Positions 51,930 through 60,943 of a DNA stretch of 64,000 nt are shown here, in pieces; position 1 is the first letter of the stretch, and each line of letters begins with the position of its first letter. The notes beneath the pieces were generated by a model. It did not search any database, was not told the DNA's origin, and saw only the letters and a list, made by a program, of their open reading frames with translations. Origin of the DNA: Ureibacillus sinduriensis BLB-1 = JCM 15800 (GTDB lineage Bacteria; Bacillota; Bacilli; Bacillales_A; Planococcaceae); assembly GCF_000772955.1 (NCBI RefSeq), contig NZ_JPVO01000053.1:124001-188000 (forward strand). Reading direction: 5' to 3'. The translations under genes and the position numbers were made by a program.

Positions 51930-53078
51930 ATGAAAAAGCCAATCCGTATCCTATCATCCACAATGGATATTCTAGGTGAAATCGACAATTACGAATCATT
52001 GTTCTTTATTCGCTCCTGGCATGGTATCGGCTCAATCGAATTACGAATGAATCGATATAAAAAATACGCAAATACATTATTAAAAGATAATCTTATTCTT
52101 GTTGGAATTGACTTGAATAAGGTTTTTATTATTAAGCATCGTGAAATTGAACTTGATGAGAACGGTAGAGCAACAGAAAATTGGCTGATTAAAGGATATG
52201 CTTTAAAATCGATTGTTGCTCAACGTATTACAATGCCACCTTCACACACAGCTTATGATAATAAATCGGGCAGCTATGAAACTGTCATAAAGCATTATGT
52301 TAATAATAATCTTGTTAATCCAGGAGAAGTAAGACGTAAAATCCAACAATTAATAATTGCAGATGATTTACAACGAGGCGGTAAAATATCATATTCATCT
52401 CGCTTTAAAAACGTAGCTGATGAAATGTCCACATTATCTTTAGCGAGTGGATTAGGGTGGGATGTAACGTTGGATTTGGTCAATAAACAATGGGTATTCG
52501 ATGTTGTGGTAGGGCGTCAGTTAATTGCTGGGCAAAACGTTAATCCACCAGTTATATTTAGTCCACAATTCGAAAGTTTGAAGTCCTTACAATATGCACA
52601 AAGCGAATTGAACTATAAGAATGTAGCAATCGTTGCAGGGCAAGGTGAAGGTGTAGAAAGGCGAGTAATTGAAGTCGGTTCATTCAATGGTTTGAATCGA
52701 CATGAAATCTTTGTAGATGCGCGTGATGTGGAAGAAGTGGATGATGATGGTCAATCAATTCCAGTACAGCAAATTATCCAAGCGTTAACGGATCGTGGCC
52801 AGCAACAACTTAATGAATTACTTCAAGAGGAATATTTGGAAGGGCAGATATTAACTAACAGTCCTTTCAAATATGAAACTGATTATGATTTAGGTGATAT
52901 CGTAACTATCCAGAACAAAGACTGGGGCGTAACAATGGATGCGCGAATTACGGAAATCAAGGAAGTTTATGAAGCGGCCGGATTCAGCATTGAAGCAACC
53001 TTTGGAAATAGTCGCCCTACATTGATTCAGAAGATTAAGCAGGAACTTTCGCAGATTAGTGGGGAAGTTAGACGGTGA
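51930..53078 (+). CDS. siphovirus Gp37-like tail protein (tail-associated)
   Basis: 382 residues matching the siphovirus ReqiPepy6 Gp37-like family: IRILSSTMDILGEIDNYESLFFIRSWHGIGSIELRMN, WLIKGYALKSIVAQRIT, and FKYETDYDLGDIVTIQNKDWGVTMDARITEIKEVYEA near the end. It corresponds to the tail hub/Tal position. In many phages it precedes the fibre gene; here it follows. Confidence 0.87.
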   Translation: MKKPIRILSSTMDILGEIDNYESLFFIRSWHGIGSIELRMNRYKKYANTLLKDNLILVGIDLNKVFIIKHREIELDENGRATENWLIKGYALKSIVAQRITMPPSHTAYDNKSGSYETVIKHYVNNNLVNPGEVRRKIQQLIIADDLQRGGKISYSSRFKNVADEMSTLSLASGLGWDVTLDLVNKQWVFDVVVGRQLIAGQNVNPPVIFSPQFESLKSLQYAQSELNYKNVAIVAGQGEGVERRVIEVGSFNGLNRHEIFVDARDVEEVDDDGQSIPVQQIIQALTDRGQQQLNELLQEEYLEGQILTNSPFKYETDYDLGDIVTIQNKDWGVTMDARITEIKEVYEAAGFSIEATFGNSRPTLIQKIKQELSQISGEVRR

Positions 53079-53106
53079 ACGCAGTATAGGCTAGCGTTTT
53101 TATAGC

Positions 53107-53137
53107 AAGAAATCTTTAAAGGATTTCTCCTCCTTTT
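53107..53137 (+). terminator. terminator closing the tail operon
   Basis: AGAAATC / GATTTCT with TTTAAAG loop, then CTCCTCCTTTTG. The T-run is weak. Confidence 0.55.
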
Positions 53138-53169
53138 GTCGAATAAAAACCCTTGAAAGGAGGGGTATT

Positions 53170-53424
53170 TTGATTAAGATTAATAAAGCCTTATTTGAAG
53201 AAAAATTAAATGAAAAACTAAATAAAGCTAGGATTGCTAAATATGAATTTATAGAAATTAATGCAGGCGAATTTCATCGAGAAGTGGGATTATATCCTTC
53301 AAATAATCATAGAATGGCGACCTGCAGTATTGTTATGAAAGAAAGAATGAAGACGAATGACAAAATAATCAATTCTCCAAACAAAGGAAAGGGTGCTTCA
53401 TTAACAATTAGATATTATTTATAA
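53170..53424 (+). CDS. small conserved protein of unknown function, 84 aa
   Basis: TTG start after AAAGGAGGGG. Pattern KYEFIEINAGEFHREVGLYPSNNHRMATCSIVMKE and KGKGASLTIRYYL recalls a small family often seen beside restriction or HNH genes in mobile elements. No catalytic motif is clear. It sits alone between tail and lysis modules, a common cargo slot. Confidence 0.65.
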   Translation: MIKINKALFEEKLNEKLNKARIAKYEFIEINAGEFHREVGLYPSNNHRMATCSIVMKERMKTNDKIINSPNKGKGASLTIRYYL

Positions 53425-53521
53425 GATATGCCTTCACAATTTGTGGATGGTTTTTATTGTGCAACAAGACCTAAGCAATGCATTGTACCGAGCAGTGTAA
53501 TTTGGAAAAGTAGGTGAGGTT

Positions 53522-53788
53522 ATGGAACCAGTATCAGCAGTAACAACAGCAAGTCAAATAGCTACATCGCAAGCCGTATGGTCAATATGTGCTATTTTGC
53601 TAGTGGTATATGTATTTTGGCACTCTAACAAACGAGAAACTAGACTATTGGATAATCTAAGTGAACTTACAAAAGCTCAAGGTGATCAAGCGAATACAAT
53701 GCAAGAAATCAGTAATAGTTTGACATCACTTGAAGGCCGCATGGATCGAATGGAAAAATACACTTATAAATACGGAGATGATGAATGA
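53522..53788 (+). CDS. BhlA/UviB-like holin
   Basis: 88 residues. One N-terminal membrane helix (AVWSICAILLVVYVFWH) then a charged coiled coil (NKRETRLLDNLSELTKAQGDQ), the typical BhlA layout. First gene of the lysis cassette; overlaps the next by 4 bases. Confidence 0.87.
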   Translation: MEPVSAVTTASQIATSQAVWSICAILLVVYVFWHSNKRETRLLDNLSELTKAQGDQANTMQEISNSLTSLEGRMDRMEKYTYKYGDDE

Positions 53789-54039
53789 TGACGGCAGATA
53801 AATTAAAACAATATATCGCATTATTCGGAGGGGTGCTTGGAGCAATCCTTTTATTTTTGCAAACTTTAGGGATTAACTTCACTTGGTTCACCAACGATTC
53901 AATTAATTCATTTGTTGAGGTTCTAATTGCAGCAGTGCCATTTGTTTTAGTGATCTATGGAGTCTATAAAAATACCTATATCATGAGTGAAAATGCTAAA
54001 GAACAAGAGGAGCTTCTTAAAAAGAGAGGGTTGAAGTAA
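53785..54039 (+). CDS. phi LC3-type holin
   Basis: 84 residues with two membrane helices (YIALFGGVLGAILLFLQTLGI and FVEVLIAAVPFVLVIYGVY) and charged tail SENAKEQEELLKKRG. It should permeabilise the membrane to release the amidase. Translationally coupled to the BhlA-like gene. Confidence 0.87.
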   Translation: MMTADKLKQYIALFGGVLGAILLFLQTLGINFTWFTNDSINSFVEVLIAAVPFVLVIYGVYKNTYIMSENAKEQEELLKKRGLK

Positions 54040-54801
54040 ATGGCAAAAGAAATTGAAATTCATCCCGGCCATTGGAACCTAACTAATAGTGGAGCGAATG
54101 GGTATATCAATGAAGTTAAAGAAGCGCGCAGAGTAGCAAAGAGAGTGTATGAGATACTCAAGTCCTCAAAGGTACGGGCGACTTATTACGAGGATAATTC
54201 ATCTAAAAATCAACGTGAGAATATCAATTACTTGGTTAGCCAACACAACAAAGATTGCGATGGATTAATCGTGTCAATTCATTTTAATGCTTCTAGCGGC
54301 AGTTCAAGTAAGGGTATTGGCACTGAGGTACTTTATTATTCTGAAAAGGACTTGGCTATTAAAGTTGCTAAAGCAATCAGCGATGTATCGGGACTTCTCA
54401 ATCGCGGAGCGAAGAAACGAACAGATTTAGGAGTATTAGCGAAAACGTATGAGCCGGCAATCTTAATTGAAGTTTGTTTTGTAAACAGCTCAGTGGATGT
54501 AGCGTTGTATCGTAGAGACTTTGAAAAGATATGCCAGGCTATTGCGCAGGTATTAGCGAATTATCTAGGGAAATCAACTAAGCCTTCCACACAAATAATT
54601 GTGGAGAAAAAGGAGGAAAAACCAGTGGACTTATTAAATAAAACTGGCCGGGCAGAAACTAAAGAGCTGATTAAACGTGGAGTAGCTGAAAATTTATTCA
54701 CATCAAAGCACCAGGATGTTGATAAGTATACCGATGCTGAGTTGATCAGTTACTCGTTTGCTTACATCAATCGAAAATTAAAAAACGTTGACAAATTATA
54801 G
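54040..54801 (+). CDS. N-acetylmuramoyl-L-alanine amidase (endolysin)
   Basis: 253 residues. Amidase_3 domain with zinc and catalytic sites: IHPGHW, GLIVSIHFNAS and ILIEVCFVNS. Cuts the bond between muramic acid and the stem peptide. The C-terminal region after a Lys/Glu linker (LLNKTGRAETKELIKRGVAENLF) is a likely wall-binding part. Starts directly at the holin stop. Confidence 0.94.
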   Translation: MAKEIEIHPGHWNLTNSGANGYINEVKEARRVAKRVYEILKSSKVRATYYEDNSSKNQRENINYLVSQHNKDCDGLIVSIHFNASSGSSSKGIGTEVLYYSEKDLAIKVAKAISDVSGLLNRGAKKRTDLGVLAKTYEPAILIEVCFVNSSVDVALYRRDFEKICQAIAQVLANYLGKSTKPSTQIIVEKKEEKPVDLLNKTGRAETKELIKRGVAENLFTSKHQDVDKYTDAELISYSFAYINRKLKNVDKL

Positions 54802-54898
54802 TTTCAAATATTTATTTTCTGGGAATTACTTGTATAATCCTCCCTGGATTATACAATATAAATATCGAATATACGATTGAGAAATCAATCAAAAATTA

Positions 54899-54934
54899 AA
54901 CCGTCTTCCATATTCCGGAAGGCGGTTTTTTCTC
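54899..54934 (+). terminator. terminator of the lysis operon
   Basis: AACCGTCTTCC / GGAAGGCGGTT with ATATTC-type loop and T6. Confidence 0.9.
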
Positions 54935-54945
54935 GGCTGCTTGAA

Positions 54946-55824
54946 TTACTTATGACCAAGCGTTAAAGAGACTGAGCCATCAGCAGGGCTGAATGTTGCT
55001 GTTACCTTTCTTCCGTTAGCAGTAAACTGTTCTGGAATGTCATTACTATTGAAGTAATTCCATACTCTATTAGCATCACTGCCAAAGTAAAGTTTGAACA
55101 CTTCTTTTGCTACGACTGGAATACGTTCTGAATATTTTAAAGCAGGGTCAGTCCATCCCATGAACTTAATTCCAACTTCGTTTGAAGATGATGAACTTTG
55201 TCCAATTACACTAATCACTCCAGGATAAGAAGGGAGTGAATATACACCACGATTATTAAACCCAAGTTCATTTTCCAGTGTACGGAAGTTTACCGCAGGG
55301 TCAGAACTCCAAGGAGTTTTTAATACTGGTGCAACCCAACCATCAGGATATACTTTCCCAGTTTGTTCTTTAACTTCTCCATCAAATGTGATTAACACTA
55401 GACTTTGATTACTTTTCCATTCAACGTTTGCTCCTAGAGCTTCACTTACAAATCTCAACGGAACTAAAGTACGTCCGTTCACAGACTTTCCAGGAACATC
55501 TAAATCTTTCTTTTTCCCGTTTATTGTTGCTTGTTTACTATTTAGAGTAAGAGAAACAATTATGCTGCCGTTTGTGGCCTTTACGGTTTTTGTTCTATCC
55601 GACCATTCAATTTTCGCACCCATTGCTTCGAAGATTGCTCTCATTGGAACTAGTACTCTACCATTTTCCATAATAGGCTGTTGATCAAAATAAAGTTCCT
55701 GCGAATTAATTTTTACGCTTATAGGAGTTGCTGCTTCAACATTATTATTACTTAATGTGAAGGGCAACAATAGACCTATCGCCAGGATAGAAATCTTAAT
55801 GAAATATTTCATGCAAAATCTCAT
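54946..55824 (-). CDS. secreted copper amine oxidase-like N-terminal domain protein
   Basis: 292 residues. Signal peptide (KYFIKISILAIGLLLPFTLS, cleavage near VEAA). Two tandem Cu_amine_oxidN1 repeats follow (QPIMENGRVLVPMRAIFEAMGAKIEWSDRTKTV; KSVNGRTLVPLRFVSEALGANVEWKSN). The C-terminal ~130 residues are unrelated and unassigned. Such repeats occur in cell-surface proteins of Bacillales and are not enzymatic by themselves. Opposite to phage late genes, so likely expressed in the lysogen. Confidence 0.82.
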   Translation of the reverse strand: MRFCMKYFIKISILAIGLLLPFTLSNNNVEAATPISVKINSQELYFDQQPIMENGRVLVPMRAIFEAMGAKIEWSDRTKTVKATNGSIIVSLTLNSKQATINGKKKDLDVPGKSVNGRTLVPLRFVSEALGANVEWKSNQSLVLITFDGEVKEQTGKVYPDGWVAPVLKTPWSSDPAVNFRTLENELGFNNRGVYSLPSYPGVISVIGQSSSSSNEVGIKFMGWTDPALKYSERIPVVAKEVFKLYFGSDANRVWNYFNSNDIPEQFTANGRKVTATFSPADGSVSLTLGHK

Positions 55825-55939
55825 TATGCATATGTATTTTTTACCATAGCAATTTTCTCTTATATAGTTTTATTTTTCAAGTCAATTTAGAAATTTAAAC
55901 CATAGAAGCGTTTTAAATAGCTATTTTGCTTATTTAAAA

Positions 55940-55966
55940 AAGCCCCAAATATTTATTTTGGGCGCT
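55940..55966 (-). terminator. hairpin with minus-strand T-run
   Basis: GCCCCAAA / TTTGGGCG-type stem preceded by AAAAAA on the plus strand, i.e. a T-run on the minus strand. No minus-strand gene upstream needs it within 2 kb, so it may shield 54946-55824 from antisense read-through. Confidence 0.45.
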
Positions 55967-56033
55967 TATCAAATATTTAACAGCCTAATTTTAATTTCAA
56001 TGTTATCCTCTTTGAAAAAAGGAGGTATTGTAG

Positions 56034-56330
56034 GTGGGTAATTTTCTTTCTTTTCCACAAAATCAGCACTTAGAAATCGAAGTTATCACACTTTTCAATG
56101 GGGAAAAATTTCATGTAGTGAAGGTTTTGGACAAAAAAGACATTAGTGTGTCACTGTTTCTTCATTCTAAAGAAATTACGCAAGTGACTGATTATAAAGA
56201 TTGTTTAGACCTCGGATACTATGCTTTCAAAACAATTGAACAAGCACGTAAGTTTCACAAACAAATAGAACATATGTCAGCAATTGACTTAATGATCTTA
56301 CAAACTCAATCTAATAAGCAAGAATGTTAA
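56034..56330 (+). CDS. hypothetical protein, 98 aa
   Basis: GTG start after AAAGGAGGTATTG. Strand-rich first half (LEIEVITLFNGEKFHVVKVLDKKDISVSLF) then helical YYAFKTIEQARKFHKQIEHM. No signal peptide. Family unknown; a cargo gene by position. Confidence 0.65.
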   Translation: MGNFLSFPQNQHLEIEVITLFNGEKFHVVKVLDKKDISVSLFLHSKEITQVTDYKDCLDLGYYAFKTIEQARKFHKQIEHMSAIDLMILQTQSNKQEC

Positions 56331-56364
56331 AACCGTCTTCCTATTGTTGAGGGCGATTTTTTAA
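56331..56364 (+). terminator. terminator after the 98-aa gene
   Basis: AACCGTCTTCC / GAGGGCGATT-type imperfect stem and T6, similar in sequence to the lysis terminator at 54899. Confidence 0.7.
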
Positions 56365-56479
56365 TTATGAAAGAGAAAAGAGAGTGCTAAATAAAGTGTT
56401 GTCCCACTTGGTATATTATGGTTAAATAGTATTTAAGGATTACATAAATATCTAAGTATAGTACAAAAGAGGTAAAATT

Positions 56480-57910
56480 ATGAACAGAAAATCAACCTAT
56501 TGCAAGTCTTTAGCAGGGGCATTAGCGCTTAGCGTGAGTATGCCAGCAATCGTAATTCCAGTGGAAGCACAAACTGTTGAAACAGCAAATGATACATTAT
56601 TCAGTGATGTTACTCCAAAGCACTGGGCATACTCTTCTATTATGAAAGCATCTCAACAAGGTTTAGTAGAAGGTTACAATGGAAAGTTTAATCCGAATGG
56701 CAAGGTAACTAGAGCTGAGTTTGCAACATTCCTTTCACGTGTGTTTGATGGAGGTAAAGGTCTACAAAATACGTTTTCTGATGTTCCAAGCACTCACTGG
56801 GCAACCGATGCTATTAACGAAGGGATTGCACTAGGTTTTATCAAACCAAACGATTACAATAATAACAAATTTTCACCCGACCAGACTATGACACGTAATG
56901 AGATCGTGAAGTGGTTAGTCAATGGGTTAGTATCACAAAATCCAATATATAGCACCATTTTAGAGGAATTAGATTCTGATTTAACCTTGTTACCAGTGAC
57001 AGAGTTTTACAAAGGGGGACTTGATAAAGAGGATATTCCATATTTTGGTGTTGCTCTAGGTACTGGATTAATTACTGGCTATGCTGATTTCTCAATTCGT
57101 CCGAATGGCAACACATCTCGCTCGGAAGTCGTGGTCATGTTATTCCGCATACAAGATATCCTATCTAAAGATCCAAACATGTTTAGCGACTTGAATGAAC
57201 TGCGTGAAGTCGCAATAACTGGGACGAATATTCTTTCACTCACAAAATATGAAAAAAAGCGACATTCTAACGATAATGATTTTTGGTATAGGGTTACTGA
57301 GGATGCTGCAAAAAAGGAAAATCTAACTCTAGAGGAATATGTAAAAAAGTACTTTGGAGAGGCTTTTAAACTCCCAGTTGCGGGGGAAGAGTTTGGTGGT
57401 TTTGAGGATGTGCTAGGAAAACCGTATACGTTGCATAACAACCGTGCTGTAAATACGATAGAACGTGCTATTTTTGTAGATACAACAGGTCCGCAAGCCA
57501 AAGGTATCTATAAAGATATGTTCTTTGACAATGAACCAATTGCTTTAAATAGAAACTATTATGCAATATATTACGAATACACAACAACCCCAAGTAAAGA
57601 TAGCACTTTATTTAGTCTAGGGAACGGTTCAATTAGTTGGCAAGTAGGTAATGACACTGTTAATTCGGCAAAAGCGAAACAATTTGGTATCACAACACCT
57701 CCAACATTAACGGGATGGTACTACGAGGAAGGTGAAGATGGAGTATTTAACAAAATAATTGATAACTTCTTCACAAAAGGGAAGACAGTCCGCTATTGGG
57801 CTGTTAAAAGTGCTGGAGGCAAAGCGGTTGATGATCCATTTTCAGATTATGATCAAATAAGAGGAAGAACAGATAATGGTAGTCAATTTTATTATGAAAT
57901 TTTAAAATAA
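56480..57910 (+). CDS. secreted SLH-domain surface protein
   Basis: 476 residues. Signal peptide (SLAGALALSVSMPAIVIPVEAQ). Three SLH domains to about 215 (FSDVTPKHWAYSSIMKASQQG; FSDVPSTHWATDAINEGI; LGTGLITGYADFSIRPNG). The remaining ~260 residues form an unassigned, probably extracellular domain (FWYRVTEDAAKKENL, ending GSQFYYEILK). It should sit on the host S-layer polymer. Carried among lysogeny genes, so it may alter the surface of lysogens. Confidence 0.85.
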   Translation: MNRKSTYCKSLAGALALSVSMPAIVIPVEAQTVETANDTLFSDVTPKHWAYSSIMKASQQGLVEGYNGKFNPNGKVTRAEFATFLSRVFDGGKGLQNTFSDVPSTHWATDAINEGIALGFIKPNDYNNNKFSPDQTMTRNEIVKWLVNGLVSQNPIYSTILEELDSDLTLLPVTEFYKGGLDKEDIPYFGVALGTGLITGYADFSIRPNGNTSRSEVVVMLFRIQDILSKDPNMFSDLNELREVAITGTNILSLTKYEKKRHSNDNDFWYRVTEDAAKKENLTLEEYVKKYFGEAFKLPVAGEEFGGFEDVLGKPYTLHNNRAVNTIERAIFVDTTGPQAKGIYKDMFFDNEPIALNRNYYAIYYEYTTTPSKDSTLFSLGNGSISWQVGNDTVNSAKAKQFGITTPPTLTGWYYEEGEDGVFNKIIDNFFTKGKTVRYWAVKSAGGKAVDDPFSDYDQIRGRTDNGSQFYYEILK

Positions 57911-57931
57911 AAATATTTTTGTCATAAAATA

Positions 57932-57975
57932 AGTGCCCCCAAATGTTAGTGAAGGTTTAACATTTGGGGGCAGTT
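57932..57975 (+). terminator. terminator after the SLH gene
   Basis: TGCCCCCAAATGTTA / TAACATTTGGGGGCA with a GTGAAGGTT-type loop; modest T content after it. Confidence 0.75.
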
Positions 57976-58000
57976 CACTATTATGGAGGATGGTCTTTTT

Positions 58001-58204
58001 TTATTTGATCTCGAATATTTCGTTAAAATCTTCGATTTCTAACGCTTTTAAAACCTTTGCTGCATGTTCGCGGTTTATTGTTTGACGACTATTATTAGCC
58101 ATTTCGCTGATTGTATTTGGTCTTAATCCAGTTAACTCAACCAAATCTTTTTGCGACATTTCCTTCTTCAAAAGGACTTCTTTAAGCTTCATTTTCAACT
58201 CCAT
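58001..58204 (-). CDS. XRE-family regulator, 67 aa
   Basis: Single helix-turn-helix domain: LKEVLLKKEMSQKDLVELTGLRPNTISEMANNSRQTINREHAAKVLKALEI, in the style of small Cro/CI-like regulators. GGGGG lies upstream of the ATG. It is divergent from the FtsK operon, with TATCGATA palindromes in between, so it likely controls itself and that operon. Confidence 0.85.
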   Translation of the reverse strand: MELKMKLKEVLLKKEMSQKDLVELTGLRPNTISEMANNSRQTINREHAAKVLKALEIEDFNEIFEIK

Positions 58205-58278
58205 CTACAAACCCCCAATATATGCCACATGTCTAATATTTATTATATCGATATCTAAGAATTTTCTCCACAATAATA

Positions 58279-58321
58279 TTGACATATTGAAATAATGGAA
58301 TTATTATCGATATATCGATAT
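58279..58321 (+). promoter_or_regulatory. promoter and TATCGATA operators before the FtsK operon
   Basis: TTGACA (58279-58284), 17-bp spacer, TATTAT (58302-58307). Overlapping the -10 and start is ATCGATATATCGATAT (58306-58321), two overlapping palindromes; another ATATCGATAT lies near 58246-58255. The rest of the 375-bp gap (58205-58579) is non-coding, with a CTTATTACTATGTAATAAG palindrome near 58469. Confidence 0.75.
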
Positions 58322-58579
58322 TTTTGTTCCATATGGATATCCAATTGGAATTCCAGATACTCTTCCTAATTAATTTCCACCTTAGCAATCAATCGAGAAA
58401 CTTGTCCTTCCACAATTACCAACTACTCTAAGACACTACAATTCTTCCAGATGACGACAACTTATTACTATGTAATAAGAACCCGTGGCAATTTCCATTC
58501 CTAATTTAACCTACTCTCACCAACAAAAAAACACCTAAAAAATTTTGGATAAAAAATAAAAAATCGAAAGGGGATAATA

Positions 58580-59857
58580 TTGCTTTTTGAAATTTTGACT
58601 ACTTCCATTTTTGGCGGATTAGCATTAAATGCGTTTGTGAAAAAGAAAGGTCTTGCTACAAACGACAGTGGTAAAATTCAACGCATTATGGCATTAAGTG
58701 ATCTAAACGTAAAAGATGGGAAAGACACGCTAACAACCACTCTTATTCGAAAAAAGCAACATTCCTGGGGATGGGAGTACAAATACCGAATTCCAGATGG
58801 CCGTAGCTTCAATGACTACCTAAGTAAAATGGATGTCCTTCAAGATGGTTTGAATAACAGACGTAAGAAGATTAATTTTACCGATTTAACAAAGTTAAAA
58901 TTCGACAGAACTATTATTCAGCAACTTCAAGAATTGTGGAGGACCAAACTTACGGAACAAAAAGAAATCGAATTAGATTTTGATGGATTATTGATAATTA
59001 GAGTATACGATAAGCCATTAGCAACCAAAATCGATTGGGACGAAATGCTTTTAAAGCCTAAGTCGTGGAGTGTTCCAATTGGTTATACACGTAAAGGCGA
59101 TTTAATTGAACACAACTTTGACAAATCTAAACATCTAATTATTGCAGGAGCAACAGGTTATGGTAAAAGCGCAATTCTAAAATTAGTTGTAACTACTTTA
59201 ATTGACCAACAACCTGACAATGCAGAGCTATCCTTAATCGATTTGAAGGGCGGTTCTGCCTTCCACAGATTTAGAAACTGTAAGCAGGTAAAATACTATT
59301 CTCGTGATCCAGAAAGCGCTGAGGATTTTTTAAAAAATGTTCAAATCGATATGCAGAAATCATTTGAGAAGGTAGTAGATAACGGCTTTGAGGATGTAAA
59401 AGAAGCGAAAATAAAGAAACGTCATTTCATTATAATCGATGAAGCTGCCGATTTATCTGAGTATGCCGATGCGATGGATATTATAACGGATATAGCACGC
59501 AGAGGACGTTCAGCAGGCTTTTATTTAATATTTTGTACGCAATATCCAACAGCTCAAGTAATACCTTCACAGACTAAAAGAAACATTATAGCTCGACTGT
59601 GCTATGCAGTTGATACGGACACAGCTTCTAGAGTTGTACTTGATGAAGGCGGAGCAGATAAACTTCCAGATATTCCAGGCCGTGGGATATATAAGAACAA
59701 CGTGAAGAGATATATCATTCAATCTCCATTCATTGAGAATGAAGCTATCCAGCAACAGATTGAACCTTATATCATCAAGAAAAAGGAGGTTGAGCATGAG
59801 GACGAAAGCTCTCAATCAAAGGCAGGAGCAGATATTGCTACTTTTACAGAAGTTTGA
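58580..59857 (+). CDS. FtsK/SpoIIIE-type DNA translocase
   Basis: 425 residues, TTG start after GAAAGGGGA. Walker A in IIAGATGYGKSAILKLV, Walker B in RHFIIIDEAADLSEY, and ARRGRSAGFYLIFCTQYPTAQVIP as in FtsK/TcpA motor domains. Only a short hydrophobic N-terminus is present, so it is not a full division protein. Similar genes with a replication-relaxation partner occur in Bacillus temperate phages and plasmids, where they may move or maintain phage DNA. Confidence 0.9.
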   Translation: MLFEILTTSIFGGLALNAFVKKKGLATNDSGKIQRIMALSDLNVKDGKDTLTTTLIRKKQHSWGWEYKYRIPDGRSFNDYLSKMDVLQDGLNNRRKKINFTDLTKLKFDRTIIQQLQELWRTKLTEQKEIELDFDGLLIIRVYDKPLATKIDWDEMLLKPKSWSVPIGYTRKGDLIEHNFDKSKHLIIAGATGYGKSAILKLVVTTLIDQQPDNAELSLIDLKGGSAFHRFRNCKQVKYYSRDPESAEDFLKNVQIDMQKSFEKVVDNGFEDVKEAKIKKRHFIIIDEAADLSEYADAMDIITDIARRGRSAGFYLIFCTQYPTAQVIPSQTKRNIIARLCYAVDTDTASRVVLDEGGADKLPDIPGRGIYKNNVKRYIIQSPFIENEAIQQQIEPYIIKKKEVEHEDESSQSKAGADIATFTEV

Positions 59858-60389
59858 CTTTCTTACTCGTGATCAATTAAATCGGTATTTCAATCTTGGT
59901 TCAATTCGCAATACCAACTATGTGCTTAATAGCCTTTCAGAGTACCTACATTGCGTTCGGAATGGCTATCAATCTATTTATTATCTAAGCCGAGAAGGTC
60001 GCTTATACGTTGAATGTGACAAGGTGAGAAAGAAGGGAAGTCACGTTGAACACACAATCATGAGAAATGAAATGTGGATGTATTACAAATGCCCAGTGGA
60101 TTGGAAGAATGAAGTGAAGATATCAAATAGTAAAACTTATGTAATCGCAGATGCAACGTTCAATCTAAATGGATTTCAGTGTATTTTAGAAGTCGATAAT
60201 TTACAGAGCATGAAAGAGAACAAAGAGAAGATAAAGAAGTACAAAGAACTGATGCAAAGTGTTGTCATGAAATTGGGCTATTACCCAACTTTAATTTGGC
60301 TTACTACAACTGAATTAAGAAGAAAGCAAACAGAGGAAGAATGCCAAGGTTTAAAAGTGAAGGTATACACGATTACAGACATCAATTAG
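59796..60389 (+). CDS. replication-relaxation family protein
   Basis: 197 residues; the ATG at 59796 has AAAGGAGGTTGAGC inside the end of the FtsK gene. N-terminal winged helix (ALNQRQEQILLLLQKFDFLTRDQLNRYFNLG) and a nuclease-like fold (KTYVIADATFNLNGFQCILEVDNLQSMKENKEKIKKY), typical of the family. These relate to plasmid relaxation or initiation factors; the nuclease core may be active (D ... E-x-D). Confidence 0.85.
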   Translation: MRTKALNQRQEQILLLLQKFDFLTRDQLNRYFNLGSIRNTNYVLNSLSEYLHCVRNGYQSIYYLSREGRLYVECDKVRKKGSHVEHTIMRNEMWMYYKCPVDWKNEVKISNSKTYVIADATFNLNGFQCILEVDNLQSMKENKEKIKKYKELMQSVVMKLGYYPTLIWLTTTELRRKQTEEECQGLKVKVYTITDIN

Positions 60390-60401
60390 GAGGGAACTGA
60401 A

Positions 60402-60875
60402 ATGTTTAAAAGAAACAAAATTGAGGTTGTTCCTGCCATGACAGAATTTGCATACGAGGAAGAGAAAGCTAAATATAAATATGCAACTCGTACGGAAGTT
60501 GCCGTTGCTACAGCTATACCGGTAGTAGCAAGTGTTGGTTTTGCAGCTCATCAATACTCATTATTAAATAATCTTACACCCTTATCTGTTAATGGAGAAT
60601 TGGGAGCACAATCCCACGCAACTATACCTACAGGATTTATCGCAGATACTTCATTAAATGCTTTGGCCAATATACTGGATCCAGTAATCCAAATCTTAGT
60701 AGCCATTTCATTCCCTATAGCCAGTGTAATAATGATTGGCGCCTGCTTCTTCTTCATGTTTGGCAATAGCGACAAGGCATGGTCCATGATTCTTAATGCT
60801 GGATTGGGATATGTATTAATTCAATTATCTCCATTATTCTTGGATATTTTAAAAACTGTGGGTGCATCAGTTTAG
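60402..60875 (+). CDS. membrane protein of the FtsK cassette
   Basis: 157 residues with three hydrophobic helices (about 32-50, 92-120, 122-145), e.g. IQILVAISFPIASVIMIGACFFFMFG. TAGGAGGGAAC before ATG. The double-helix C-terminal part recalls TrbC/VirB2-like pilins. It probably partners the FtsK-like motor at the membrane; inference. Confidence 0.7.
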   Translation: MFKRNKIEVVPAMTEFAYEEEKAKYKYATRTEVAVATAIPVVASVGFAAHQYSLLNNLTPLSVNGELGAQSHATIPTGFIADTSLNALANILDPVIQILVAISFPIASVIMIGACFFFMFGNSDKAWSMILNAGLGYVLIQLSPLFLDILKTVGASV

Positions 60876-60920
60876 AAACGTGTGATATGACAATTTAGAT
60901 GATGATGAACAAGCATAACC

Positions 60921-60943
60921 CCCCGTCCTAAGTAAGGACGGGG
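60921..60943. repeat. GC-rich palindrome
   Basis: CCCCGTCCT / AGGACGGGG with AAGTA loop, then AAAAAAG. The T-run is on neither productive side, so it is not a standard terminator. Palindromes of this kind are found at ends of IS200/IS605-type elements, but no transposase is nearby. Confidence 0.5.

Noticed and set aside
54899-56364. Two similar AACCGTCTTCC terminators as ends of a transposon
   Set aside because: They are both in the same orientation behind plus-strand genes and there is no transposase; ordinary related terminators explain them.
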